A DNA stretch of 64,000 nucleotides from Bacteroidota bacterium. Its GTDB lineage: Bacteria; Bacteroidota; Bacteroidia; Sphingobacteriales; Sphingobacteriaceae. The position numbers were made by a program, and so were the translations under genes. Position 1 is the stretch's first letter. Each line of letters begins with the position of its first letter. This document shows, piece by piece, positions 1-8,329 of the stretch. The notes under the pieces are model-generated. The model worked only from the letters and a program-made list of their open reading frames with translations. It had not been told where the DNA came from and searched no databases. The DNA lies in NCBI GenBank assembly GCA_023450085.1, contig JAEXHI010000015.1, positions 60,162 through 124,161 of the forward strand. The letters run 5' to 3'.

Positions 1-1182
1 GATATGAACGAACCAGCGGTGTTTGGTTCGGGTACTTTTCCAAATGATGTAAGACATAACTACGATGGTTACAGAGGTTCGCACCGTAAGGCACATAATG
101 TTTATGGTATGCAAATGGTACGCTCTACGTATGAAGGGTTGAAGAAATTACAACGTAATAAACGTCCTTTTACCATTACCAGAGCAGGTTATTCGGGTAT
201 GCAACGTTATGCATCGGTTTGGACAGGGGATAACGTAGCTACTTGGGAACATCTTAAAATTGCCAATATCCAATGTCAACGCATGTCTATTTCTGGTGTG
301 CCATTTTGCGGTACCGATATTGGTGGTTTTAGTGGCGAGCCTGATGGTGAATTGTTTACCCGTTGGATTCAATTAGGTGTATTTTCGCCGTTTATGCGTG
401 CCCACTCGGCAGGTGATACTCGCGAGCGTGAGCCTTGGAGCTTTGGAGAGCCTTTTACCAGCGTGAACCGTAAATTTATTGAGTTACGCTATAAATTGAT
501 GCCATATATCTATTCGGTATTTTGGGAACACCACCGTTATGGTTTCCCAATTTTAAGGCCGTTGGCGATGTTGGAGCAAGAAATTTTGTCTAACCACTTC
601 CGTCAAGATGAATTTACTTTTGGCGATAAGATTTTAGTTTGTCCGGTGTTGGAACAAGGTGCTACTTCACGCCGCATTTACTTGCCAAAAGGTAAATGGT
701 TTAACTATTGGACCCTTGAACTATTGGAAGGTGGAAGCGAGTATGTGGTAGATACGCCTTTGGATACCATGCCTTTGTTTGTAAGGGCAGGAACGGTAAT
801 GCCAGAGTATCCGGTAATGCAGTACGTTGGGGAGAAAACAATAGATGAGGTTTGGTTGAACGTTTACTATTCAGATTATGAAGTGAACTCGTTCATGTAC
901 GAAGATCATGGCGATACTTTTGCTTATGAGCAGGATATTTATTTGGAGAAGAAGTTTAACGCGAAAGGAAACGATAGTAGCTTTACCATCGAACAAACCA
1001 TTGATGGTTTATATACGCCAAATTATGAACTCTACGATTTTCGTGTGATAGCCTTGCCATTTAAGGTAGGTAAGGTTTGGGTTGATGATAGGGAGGTAAC
1101 CGATTTTGTAGTCAACGATCGTGGAATATTGAGGTTTAAATCGAATAAAAACTTCTCAAAAATTAAGATCATTAAAGGATAA
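1..1182 (+). CDS. Glycoside hydrolase family 31 alpha-glucosidase, 3' part (5' end outside window)
   Basis: This is the C-terminal part of a GH31 alpha-glycosidase, which releases glucose or related sugars from the non-reducing end of alpha-glycosides. The window opens inside the family signature: the first five codons read D-M-N-E-P, the end of the WxDMNEP block, so codon 1 is the catalytic nucleophile Asp. The motif W-T-G-D-N-V-A-T-W at about residues 73-81 contains the acid/base Asp. R-A-H-S and the downstream beta-sandwich (W-F-N-Y-W, P-L-F-V-R-A-G) are also GH31 features. The N-terminal domain and most of the barrel lie upstream of position 1, so the first ATG (position 4) is internal and not the start. 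With glgB downstream, a role in alpha-glucan turnover is plausible. Family assignment is firm; the exact substrate is not known. Confidence 0.93.
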   Translation, partial: DMNEPAVFGSGTFPNDVRHNYDGYRGSHRKAHNVYGMQMVRSTYEGLKKLQRNKRPFTITRAGYSGMQRYASVWTGDNVATWEHLKIANIQCQRMSISGVPFCGTDIGGFSGEPDGELFTRWIQLGVFSPFMRAHSAGDTREREPWSFGEPFTSVNRKFIELRYKLMPYIYSVFWEHHRYGFPILRPLAMLEQEILSNHFRQDEFTFGDKILVCPVLEQGATSRRIYLPKGKWFNYWTLELLEGGSEYVVDTPLDTMPLFVRAGTVMPEYPVMQYVGEKTIDEVWLNVYYSDYEVNSFMYEDHGDTFAYEQDIYLEKKFNAKGNDSSFTIEQTIDGLYTPNYELYDFRVIALPFKVGKVWVDDREVTDFVVNDRGILRFKSNKNFSKIKIIKG

Positions 1183-1190
1183 TTTTTTTG

Positions 1191-1219
1191 CCCTACGAAG
1201 CTTTTTAAGCTTTGTAGGG
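1191..1219 (+). terminator. Stem-loop after the GH31 gene
   Basis: A 13-bp stem (1191-1203 with 1207-1219, one G-T pair, loop TTT) begins 8 nt after the stop codon. It is followed by a weak T-containing stretch. It is a plausible terminator or 3'-end stabilising hairpin for the GH31 transcript. Confidence 0.6.
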
Positions 1220-1290
1220 TTATTCTAAATCGTATAATTACGACATGTATTTTAATTCAGAGGGTAACTTTTACCGATTTATCAGTAGAG

Positions 1291-1362
1291 AAGACCGTAA
1301 AGCAGCTACGAGGTAAATCTCAAAAACTATATGTTAGATTTCTCCTAACGTCGAAATGACGG
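1291..1362. repeat. Dispersed repeat, family B (GTCATTTCGA type), reverse orientation
   Basis: The stretch contains AAGACCGTAAAGCAGCTACG near 1291 and AGATTTCTCC...TCGAAATGAC at 1336-1360. Both blocks recur, as the reverse complement, in the copy at the end of the window (63880-64000), and the second block recurs at 45873, 50087, 57310 and 57511. No coding function is visible. Confidence 0.7.
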
Positions 1363-1380
1363 AAAAAATAAAAAATTGGA

Positions 1381-1704
1381 ATGTATCAAAAGCTAAAAAT
1401 TCTGTATTTGCATCATTTCAAATTAGTATTTGTATTAAACTTTTGTCTAAGTCTATTTTTCCTCCATTTATTTTATTTAAAAGGTTTTGATAAGGTCAAT
1501 TTATATAACCTTGCTATCGCCTTTAAATTGTTGGGGTATGCTACTACAGTAGGGATAGAGAAACTTTTCTTTGGCTATCGGATTTTCTATTATTATAATC
1601 TGAATATGAGCTATAGGAGGGTTTTAGGTTATTTCTTTTTGCTAGATACTTTTCTATTTGCTTTGTTATTAATTTTTTGTTGGCTATGGCAGAACTTCAT
1701 GTAG
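1381..1704 (+). CDS. Small membrane protein paired with an ABC ATPase
   Basis: A 107-residue, very hydrophobic protein of no family I recognise. Three likely membrane segments are visible at about residues 13-33, 40-60 and 83-105, with Lys/Arg/Tyr-rich loops between them. It starts with ATG after an A-rich leader, and its 3' end overlaps the following ABC-ATPase gene by 19 nt, counting that gene from its ATG. The overlap suggests translational coupling. The simplest reading is that it is the membrane partner, or half of it, of a minimal ABC transporter. It is much shorter than usual permeases (about 250 residues with six segments), so it would have to oligomerise or join another subunit. That function is inference from position only. 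Confidence 0.6.
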   Translation: MYQKLKILYLHHFKLVFVLNFCLSLFFLHLFYLKGFDKVNLYNLAIAFKLLGYATTVGIEKLFFGYRIFYYYNLNMSYRRVLGYFFLLDTFLFALLLIFCWLWQNFM

Positions 1705-2345
1705 ACAGTGTAGCTCATAGTTTTGGCAGGCATAGCGTATTAAATAACGTATATGTAAAATGTGGCGTAGGAGAAATAGTTGGGATACTTGGCCGTAATG
1801 GAAGCGGTAAATCAACCTTGTTAAAAATTATTTTTGGAAGCATTAAGCCGAATTATCAATTCATTAGAATTGATGATGAACGGGTTCAAAAAGGTTACTT
1901 AACACATAAGTTAGCTTATTTGCCGCAAGGTTATTTTTTACCAAAATACCTGAACTTGGAACTTTTGGTCAATCTGTATGTTAACAAATATAAGAAGCAA
2001 CTGCTTGCCATCGATCTATTTAAAGAAAATAGGAGAATGAGCATAGGTGATTTATCAGGAGGAAATAGAAGATTAGCAGAAGCTTTATTGATGATTTACA
2101 GTGATGCTAAATATATTTTGTTGGATGAGCCCTTCTCGCAATTAGCACCTTTAATTTGCCAGCAACTTAAACACCATATTCAGGAGCTTTTACCGGAAAA
2201 AGGCTTTCTGATAACCGATCATGATTACCAGCAAATTCTGGATGTATCCTCAAGAATAGTACTTATCCATAATGGATGTAATTATGATATTAACGATACA
2301 GATGACCTGATTTTACATGGTTATTTGCCTGCTCATTTCATATAA
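1686..2345 (+). CDS. ABC transporter ATP-binding protein
   Basis: A 219-residue nucleotide-binding domain with a full motif set: Walker A G-R-N-G-S-G-K-S-T near residues 37-45, Q-loop in A-Y-L-P-Q-G, signature L-S-G-G-N-R-R, Walker B Y-I-L-L-D-E-P and H-loop I-T-D-H-D. It should hydrolyse ATP on the cytoplasmic face to drive transport. I use the ATG at 1686; an in-frame TTG at 1677 would add three residues and is less likely. The reading frame overlaps the small membrane protein upstream by 19 nt, and glgB follows 28 nt later on the same strand. No conventional permease is adjacent. The signature has N-R-R where Q-R/Q-Q is usual, a minor variation. The substrate is unknown. Confidence 0.93.
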   Translation: MAELHVDSVAHSFGRHSVLNNVYVKCGVGEIVGILGRNGSGKSTLLKIIFGSIKPNYQFIRIDDERVQKGYLTHKLAYLPQGYFLPKYLNLELLVNLYVNKYKKQLLAIDLFKENRRMSIGDLSGGNRRLAEALLMIYSDAKYILLDEPFSQLAPLICQQLKHHIQELLPEKGFLITDHDYQQILDVSSRIVLIHNGCNYDINDTDDLILHGYLPAHFI

Positions 2346-2373
2346 TCTCACCTTAAATCGATAGCTTTATAAT

Positions 2374-4365
2374 ATGCCAAAAAAGAAACAGACTCCCCTA
2401 GGAACAAAAAGCAAAACAGTTCAATCTGCAGAAAATGCTTTTGAAAAATATCAATCTCCAGTATGGCAGTACAGTCTTTTAACTGATTTTGATGTTTCGC
2501 TATTTCTTTTGGGCAAACATTTTAAGTTGTACGAAAAAATGGGAGCGCACCTTTGCACCGTTAATGGAGTAGACGGGGTGTACTTTGCAGTTTGGGCGCC
2601 AAATGCACAAAAGGTGCATGTAATGGCCAACTTTAATGCCTGGAACCGCGAAAGTCATTTGCTGTTTAATCGTTGGGACGAATCGGGTATTTGGGAAGGA
2701 TTTATTCCTCACTTAAAAAAGGGCGAAGTCTATAAATATTTTGTGAAGGGATTTGATGGTTCTGAAGTAGAAAAAAGCGATCCTTATGCTTTGCATGCCG
2801 AACATCCACCACGTAAGGCTTCTATTGTTTGGGATACTGATTACACTTGGAAGGATAAGGCATGGATGAACAAAAGGGAAAAGAAGAATGCCCTAGACCA
2901 ACCTATTTCTGTTTATGAAGTGCATTTGGGATCATGGCAACGTGACCCTGCAGATCCTGAAAGGGTATTGAGTTATGGGGAGATTGCCGCAACTTTGGTG
3001 CCTTATGTACTGCAAATGGGATTTACCCATGTAGAGTTTCTGCCCGTGATGGAATATCCCTACTATCCTTCGTGGGGTTATCAGGTAACTGGATATTACG
3101 CGGCAAGTTCCCGTCATGGATCGCCACAAGATTTGATGTTCTTGATTGAGGAACTGCACAAAAATAACATTGCCGTTATTTTGGATTGGGTACCCTCTCA
3201 TTTTCCTGGAGATAGTAATGGCTTGTATCATTTCGACGGAACGCATCTGTACGAGCACTCGGACATGCGTAAAGGTTTTCATCCCGACTGGAAATCATAC
3301 ATTTTTAATTATGATAGGAATGAAGTACGTTCTTTCCTCATCAGCAATGCCATGTTTTGGCTGGATAAATACCATTTAGATGGTTTAAGGGTAGATGCGG
3401 TTGCTTCCATGTTGTATTTTGATTTTAGTAGAGAAGAGGGGGAATACGGTACCAATGAATATGGTGGTACCGAGAATTTAGGAGCCGTAAAGTTTCTTAA
3501 GGATATGAACGAAGCGGTTTATGGCAACTTTAAGGGCATCCAAACCATTGCCGAAGAAAGTAGTACTTACGATGGGGTAACTCGTCCAGTATTTGCTGGT
3601 GGTTTGGGCTTTGGCATGAAATGGATGATGGGCTGGATGAATGATACTTTGAAGTATTTCAAACTGGATCCGCTTAGCAGAAAACACCACCATCACCAGC
3701 TTACGTTTAGCTTAACCTATGCGTTTACTGAGAACTTTATGTTGCCGCTTTCGCACGATGAAGTGGTACACGGTAAATCACCGATGATTTATAAAATGCC
3801 AGGTGATGAATGGCAGAAGTTTGCCAATTTAAGGGCTTTGTACGCCTATATGTTCACACATCCTGGTACGAAATTATTGTTTATGGGCGATGAGTTTGCC
3901 CAGACTTCGGAGTGGAATTGTTTTGAATCGTTAAACTGGAATTTGCTGAAATACGCACCACATAAAGGGATACAACATTTGGTGAAGAAATTGAATGAGC
4001 TGTACCGTTCGGAAGCTGCGTTATATCATTTCAATTTTTCGCACGAGGGCTTTGAATGGCAGGAGGCTGATGATGTGAACCAGTCTATTTATGTTTACCA
4101 GCGAAGGTCGAACAAAGCTAAAGATACCTTGGTGATTGCCATTAACCTTACCCCAGTTTTTAGACAGCACTACCGTATTGGTATTCCTGTGAAAGGAAAA
4201 TGGAAGGAAATCTTTAATTCAGATGCTGAAGAGTTTTATGGCAGTGGAAAATTGAATGCCCAAGTGAAAACTACAGAGAATATTGCTCACCAACATCAAA
4301 AGCAATCGATATTGGTGGACTTGCCGCCAATGGCAGTGACTATTTTTAAAAGGACAGTGAAGTAA
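2374..4365 (+). CDS. glgB: 1,4-alpha-glucan branching enzyme (GlgB)
   Basis: GlgB cuts alpha-1,4-glucan chains and re-attaches them through alpha-1,6 links during glycogen synthesis in the cytoplasm. The 663-residue protein has one CBM48/N-terminal beta-sandwich (about residues 50-145: V-Y-F-A-V-W-A-P-N-A) followed by a GH13 barrel. All four GH13 regions are present: D-W-V-P-S-H-F, D-G-L-R-V-D-A-V-A with nucleophile D341, T-I-A-E-E-S-S with acid/base E394, and L-S-H-D-E-V-V-H-G with D462. It is shorter than E. coli GlgB and appears to lack the first of the two N-terminal beta domains, as in many Bacteroidota. The start ATG at 2374 gives a Lys-rich tail (M-P-K-K-K-Q) ahead of the conserved part. 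No other glg gene is in view. Confidence 0.97.
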   Translation: MPKKKQTPLGTKSKTVQSAENAFEKYQSPVWQYSLLTDFDVSLFLLGKHFKLYEKMGAHLCTVNGVDGVYFAVWAPNAQKVHVMANFNAWNRESHLLFNRWDESGIWEGFIPHLKKGEVYKYFVKGFDGSEVEKSDPYALHAEHPPRKASIVWDTDYTWKDKAWMNKREKKNALDQPISVYEVHLGSWQRDPADPERVLSYGEIAATLVPYVLQMGFTHVEFLPVMEYPYYPSWGYQVTGYYAASSRHGSPQDLMFLIEELHKNNIAVILDWVPSHFPGDSNGLYHFDGTHLYEHSDMRKGFHPDWKSYIFNYDRNEVRSFLISNAMFWLDKYHLDGLRVDAVASMLYFDFSREEGEYGTNEYGGTENLGAVKFLKDMNEAVYGNFKGIQTIAEESSTYDGVTRPVFAGGLGFGMKWMMGWMNDTLKYFKLDPLSRKHHHHQLTFSLTYAFTENFMLPLSHDEVVHGKSPMIYKMPGDEWQKFANLRALYAYMFTHPGTKLLFMGDEFAQTSEWNCFESLNWNLLKYAPHKGIQHLVKKLNELYRSEAALYHFNFSHEGFEWQEADDVNQSIYVYQRRSNKAKDTLVIAINLTPVFRQHYRIGIPVKGKWKEIFNSDAEEFYGSGKLNAQVKTTENIAHQHQKQSILVDLPPMAVTIFKRTVK

Positions 4366-4388
4366 ATTGTATTGAATGGTGGGATTAA

Positions 4389-4966
4389 AACACCCCGCCC
4401 GTTGGGCACCCCTCTAGGAGAGGAGAATACTCCGAAAAAGTAGGGGGTGAGTAAAGTTTTGATCTAATTGAAAATCCGAAGGATTTCAATATCTATAGAA
4501 AAAATGTAGGTAGAAAGTATGCGACTCTGTAGGAGTCGTACCAAAGTTTATAAGTTGGTTTTTATAAATATTTGACCTCTTAGAGGTCATTTAAGGAACT
4601 GAATTTATGTTTTGTGGCAAGTTAGCGAAATAGTGCTTCGTTCTTTAACTACTTTCCATTTGTTGTATGGAATGGAATAATGGAATCTAGAACACCCCGC
4701 CCGTAGGGTACCTTCCGATGTGTCGGAAGAAAGTAAGTATTGATTTAATTGAAAATCCGAAGGATTTTAATATTTATAAAAAAAATGTGGGTAAAAGTAT
4801 GCGACTCCTTAGGAGTCGTACCAAAGCTGATAAGGCTTTTTTATAGATATTTGACCTCTTGGAGGTCTTTTTAAAAAACTAAATTGGATGTGCTGTGGTT
4901 ACGTTAGATATGGCATGATGAATTTAATACACTCCGCCCGTTGGGCACCCTCCGACGGTTCGGAGG
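4389..4966. repeat. Tandem non-coding repeat: 2.1 copies of a 240-300-bp unit carrying hairpins
   Basis: The 622-nt gap 4366-4987 has no gene. It holds two successive copies of one unit (4389-4690 and 4691-4928) and the beginning of a third (4929-4966). Each unit begins with ACxCCGCCCGT-GGG. In the same order it then carries a Cys/Thr-rich arm hairpin and three short perfect stems: AAATCC-GAA-GGATTT (4472-4486; 4753-4767), CGACTC...GAGTCG (4522-4538; 4802-4818) and GACCTC-TTx-GAGGTC (4574-4588; 4853-4867). Stems are conserved while loops and linkers differ, for example TGTAG against TTA in the second hairpin. That suggests selection on structure or repeated insertion of the same mobile palindromes. 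It may also end the glgB transcript. Confidence 0.8.
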
Positions 4967-4987
4967 AAATTTTACTAAAAGTTAATA

Positions 4988-5338
4988 GTGAAACGAAATT
5001 TAAGATTTTATAAAACGGACCAAGCCGAGTGGTTTGTGGATTTGCCAGAGTGGGGTGGTGATCCCGAAGACCTGCAAATGATTCAAGGTGCTGATGAGTG
5101 GCTTGAGCTGTTAAGCAATGGCGCTGCGGAAATTAAATTGAATATTGCCAATGAACCTTTTGAAAATGCATCGTTTTTAACGCTGATCCGTTTGGGTGAA
5201 GAAAATTTGGGTGGTGGTGCCAACTACTTTTTGGAAATGTACCAGAATGAGAAAGTTGATTTGAAAATTTGGCTTTGCGAAGTGGCACATTTCACTTTTG
5301 GTGAGTATCCTCAGCGTATTTATTTTACAAGAGTTTAA
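4988..5338 (+). CDS. Conserved hypothetical protein, DUF6717-like
   Basis: A 116-residue cytoplasmic protein with no signal peptide or membrane segment. Its opening (N-L-R-F-Y-K, then W-F-V-D-L-P-E-W-G-G-D and Q-M-I-Q-G-A-D-E-W-L) and its end (I-W-L-C-E-V-A-H-F-T-F-G, then P-Q-R-I-Y-F) resemble the small Bacteroidota family I know as DUF6717; this is from memory and untested. It uses a GTG start directly after the third copy of the hairpin repeat. Its stop overlaps by 4 nt the convergent CHAT gene, so both 3' ends meet at 5335-5338. No function is known. Confidence 0.75.
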   Translation: MKRNLRFYKTDQAEWFVDLPEWGGDPEDLQMIQGADEWLELLSNGAAEIKLNIANEPFENASFLTLIRLGEENLGGGANYFLEMYQNEKVDLKIWLCEVAHFTFGEYPQRIYFTRV

Positions 5339-8001
5339 GTAGCATTTTTCTTACTAGCTAAAAACCTATATATAAATGCTAATATGATGATGGTGATTAA
5401 CCCACCAATGGACCAGAGCATCCACGGGTTAAAAAATGGTTTTTCCAAGTCGAATGTTTGATTTTTTCCCATGTAAACTAAACTGTCCCAATAATAAGGA
5501 AGCAATAAGGCTCCTGCAGTTTGAGGATCTTTTAACCAAGCTAGTTTAGCATTTCTAAGTGCTTGGGCACTGGTATTTCCTTCTAGTAACGATTGGTAAA
5601 AATGTTGGGTGATATAGGCGACGGCATTATCGTTTACATTCCATAATCCAGCAATGGTTGCAGAAGTGCCAATAGCGTTAAAACCACGTGAAAGACTAAT
5701 AACTCCTTCGCCATCCGCTAAAATACCATCGGCAGTGCGACAAGCACTTAATACCACCAAAGATGGCGCTTGTGGTTTAGCTGAAAGTTCAAATAGGTAT
5801 ATGTTTTCTCGTTCAAAATCAAGTGTAGGTTCTTGGTTTGGCCCTGAAAGGTAGGCATGCGTACCAATATGCAGAATGTTGCGTTGTTCAAATTGCTGCT
5901 CAAAGCTTTTGGCGTTTACTTCTTCGTTATACAAAAAAACACCGCTTACCTTTTTCTTGATTTCATTGGCCTCTTTTTCAACAGCCAGTAATGGTGCATT
6001 TTTTCCAAGGGTATGGGTAATAAATAAGCCAGCAAAGCCTTGGCTATTATTTTTTTGTCTTTCCAACTGTAAGGTTTTTAAAGAGAATGCATAACTGGTA
6101 AGGTGCTCTTTGATGAAAAAAGGCCAAGCAGATAGGTTTTCAGTATATTTCTCTTCAGTAATCAGTCCATCAAAAGAAAGGTATCCCAAAATACCATCAG
6201 GAATAATGGTCATCGTTTCTTGAGGTTTTACTGATAAAGGAGCAAGTATCAATTGATAAACTTTATTGGAGGAAGCATAAAATGATTGTGGTGCATTGGA
6301 CATTTCAGCAGGACCGTGCTGGAAATAAGTTTGTACAAAAGACTTGATATGCTCTTTGATTGATGATGCGTTTTCCAACTTCACCACACCCTCAATTTTT
6401 TGGAGGTTAATGTTGATGACATAGATATTTTCTTCTCCAAAAAAGTATTCTATAAAACGATGTTTGGGCAGGTTGGCTAAATTAATCTCGTTGCTAAAAT
6501 TGGAGTTGTTTTGCTGATATTTTTTAGCAATTTGTTTGTTGATCAAAGCCAATTGAAACTTAAGGCCCGCAATGGTTTCTTTTAGTTTGGCTGTTGTTTG
6601 CTCTATTTCCTGTTTTTCGTGATAGATGATGGCTCGCTCCAAAGTTTGTTTTTTCATCAGCAGGCTATCTGCTTTTACGTTTTTGGCCACCGCATTTCGG
6701 TTACGCTCCATCTGCTCCAATAGGGTACGGGCTTTACTTTGTTCTGCTAGTAGAAGAATTTGTTGTAGGTATTTCTGATTTCTACTTTTTTCAAATAGTA
6801 GATAGTTGATGGCAATACCTTGCTCGGCAATTTGTTTCAGACTTTTTTGTAACCGCTCTTTGGTAATGTCTGCTCCAAACTCATCCCTAATTTTGTCGGC
6901 GGCCAATAAACTCAAGTTAATGTTGGAAAGGGCTTGTTCTGCTTGTCCAAGCATGAGTTGAGCTTTGGCCATTTGCATAAAAGCATCTACCACTTTGTAG
7001 TCGCCAAATATTTTTTGCTTGTTAATGGCATTGTTTTGCATGATACCAAGCGTGCTTAACGACTGATGGATATAAGCAATAGCTTCTTTAGGTTGCTTGG
7101 ATGCCAAGGAGGTTTTGGCAAGCTGTGTGAAAATATTCGCCTTTTCACGTAGTCGGCCGTGCGGATAATATTTGTTGCTGAGCATCAGGGCTTTCTGATA
7201 AAACTCTTTGCCTTTCGCATATTGTTTAAGTTCTAGCTGTACATTTCCGGCAGTGGTATAGGTGCCCATTAACCAGTAAGCACTTTCGTCATTTACGCTG
7301 GTTTGGGCGTTAATGTTTTGTTGAACAACCAAAGCCGCTTTGCTATAATTTCCCTCGTCATATAAAACATCAGCCAGTACATTGTTGAGCATGATGCGTG
7401 TTTTACTGTCGGGTTTTAAGTTAAAGCCACTTTGAATGGCTTTATGGGCATCAGCTAAACGAGACATGGAACGATAGGAGATGGCCATATTGCCATAAAT
7501 ATTAGCCATTTTGCTAGGGTCTTCACTATAGGCCCGTTGAAAATCAATGCTCTGTTTCTGGAGATATAATGCACGTTCGTAGTCTCCAAGACGGGTGTAG
7601 TTATTGCTTAAGGGCTTTAGAACATACTCTACAATATCATAAGTTAAAATCTGATGTTGCTGAAAAAAAACAAGTGCATTTTCGTAGGTATTGATAGAAC
7701 CTAAAATATTTCCGTCGAGTAGTTCATAATATCCCAATGTACTCAGCAGATTTAGCCAAGCGAAATGCTCATCAGGAGTTTTGGTATTTCGCCAACGTTC
7801 TTTTTGTGCTTTTTGAAGATCGATGACCGCTTTGCTGGGATTGGTATTTGTTTGGTCAAGCTGTTCGTAAATCCAATTGCTGAGGTCGTTTTGACTTTTG
7901 AAGGCGTTAAGCTTCATTTTTAAATCATCGTTTTGCGCAAAAAGTGTATTTGTTTGCAGTAGCAAGCATACTAGGCACAAATGTTTGATGAATTGGCGCA
8001 T
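5335..8001 (-). CDS. Secreted TPR-CHAT protein (caspase-like peptidase domain), membrane-anchored
   Basis: An 888-residue protein. Residues 1-22 are a signal peptide ending L-F-A-Q. Residues about 80-420 are tetratricopeptide repeats, about 430-500 a Lys/Glu/Gln-rich coiled coil, and about 560-850 a CHAT domain, the bacterial caspase-HetF-associated peptidase fold. The predicted catalytic dyad is visible: H715 in I-L-H-I-G-T-H-A-Y and C754 in V-V-L-S-A-C-R-T-A-D-G. A hydrophobic segment (about 861-880) followed by A-S-K-K-N-A-T anchors the C-terminus, so most of the protein should face the periplasm. CHAT proteases cleave protein partners bound through TPRs, but no target is known here. It stands 328 nt downstream of the PKD/barrel gene on the same strand and is probably part of the same locus. 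Confidence 0.92.
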   Translation of the reverse strand: MRQFIKHLCLVCLLLQTNTLFAQNDDLKMKLNAFKSQNDLSNWIYEQLDQTNTNPSKAVIDLQKAQKERWRNTKTPDEHFAWLNLLSTLGYYELLDGNILGSINTYENALVFFQQHQILTYDIVEYVLKPLSNNYTRLGDYERALYLQKQSIDFQRAYSEDPSKMANIYGNMAISYRSMSRLADAHKAIQSGFNLKPDSKTRIMLNNVLADVLYDEGNYSKAALVVQQNINAQTSVNDESAYWLMGTYTTAGNVQLELKQYAKGKEFYQKALMLSNKYYPHGRLREKANIFTQLAKTSLASKQPKEAIAYIHQSLSTLGIMQNNAINKQKIFGDYKVVDAFMQMAKAQLMLGQAEQALSNINLSLLAADKIRDEFGADITKERLQKSLKQIAEQGIAINYLLFEKSRNQKYLQQILLLAEQSKARTLLEQMERNRNAVAKNVKADSLLMKKQTLERAIIYHEKQEIEQTTAKLKETIAGLKFQLALINKQIAKKYQQNNSNFSNEINLANLPKHRFIEYFFGEENIYVININLQKIEGVVKLENASSIKEHIKSFVQTYFQHGPAEMSNAPQSFYASSNKVYQLILAPLSVKPQETMTIIPDGILGYLSFDGLITEEKYTENLSAWPFFIKEHLTSYAFSLKTLQLERQKNNSQGFAGLFITHTLGKNAPLLAVEKEANEIKKKVSGVFLYNEEVNAKSFEQQFEQRNILHIGTHAYLSGPNQEPTLDFERENIYLFELSAKPQAPSLVVLSACRTADGILADGEGVISLSRGFNAIGTSATIAGLWNVNDNAVAYITQHFYQSLLEGNTSAQALRNAKLAWLKDPQTAGALLLPYYWDSLVYMGKNQTFDLEKPFFNPWMLWSIGGLITIIILAFIYRFLASKKNAT

Positions 8002-8063
8002 GTAGCTAAAATAGCAAAATGCTCCTAAAAAGTGTTATTTCTATTTTTGGTATCGTATTTTTT

Positions 8064-8288
8064 AATTACATAGAAACATTAGGCGTACTAGGTTAGAATG
8101 TGTCTATGTGGTCCATTTTAGGAGAATTATTGGTGTTACATTTTTTAACCACATAGAAACATAGATGTAGTGGCTAACTATGTGTCTATGTGGTTTGTTT
8201 ATATTCAGCTTTTCGTATGGCCATTTTATTTTCCTTTTAACCACATAGAAATATAGATGTAGCTGGTTAACTATGTGACTACTTGGTT
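8064..8288. repeat. Three imperfect palindromes, family A (AACCACATAGAAACATAG)
   Basis: The gap 8002-8329 contains no gene but three consecutive copies of one inverted repeat. In the best copy the arms are 8147-8164 and 8178-8195 (C-T-A-T-G-T-G-T-C-T-A-T-G-T-G-G-T-T). A second copy has arms 8239-8256 and 8271-8288, and a degenerate one lies at about 8064-8114. Arms of about 18 bp with loops of 13-17 nt would form strong hairpins in RNA. A fourth copy, arms inverted, is at 11674-11725. The array sits between the CHAT and PKD/barrel genes, where the CHAT promoter should also be. Confidence 0.8.
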
Positions 8289-8329
8289 CAATTAAGAGAT
8301 ATCATATTAACACCGAAAAGCACTAATAA

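Noticed and set aside
4389..4966. CRISPR-like array after glgB
   Set aside because: Repeats are 240-300 bp long with internal hairpins and not the short regular repeat-spacer pattern, and no cas gene is near.
5654..6094. Two plus-strand open frames inside the CHAT gene
   Set aside because: They are shadows of the CHAT coding sequence without starts or domains.
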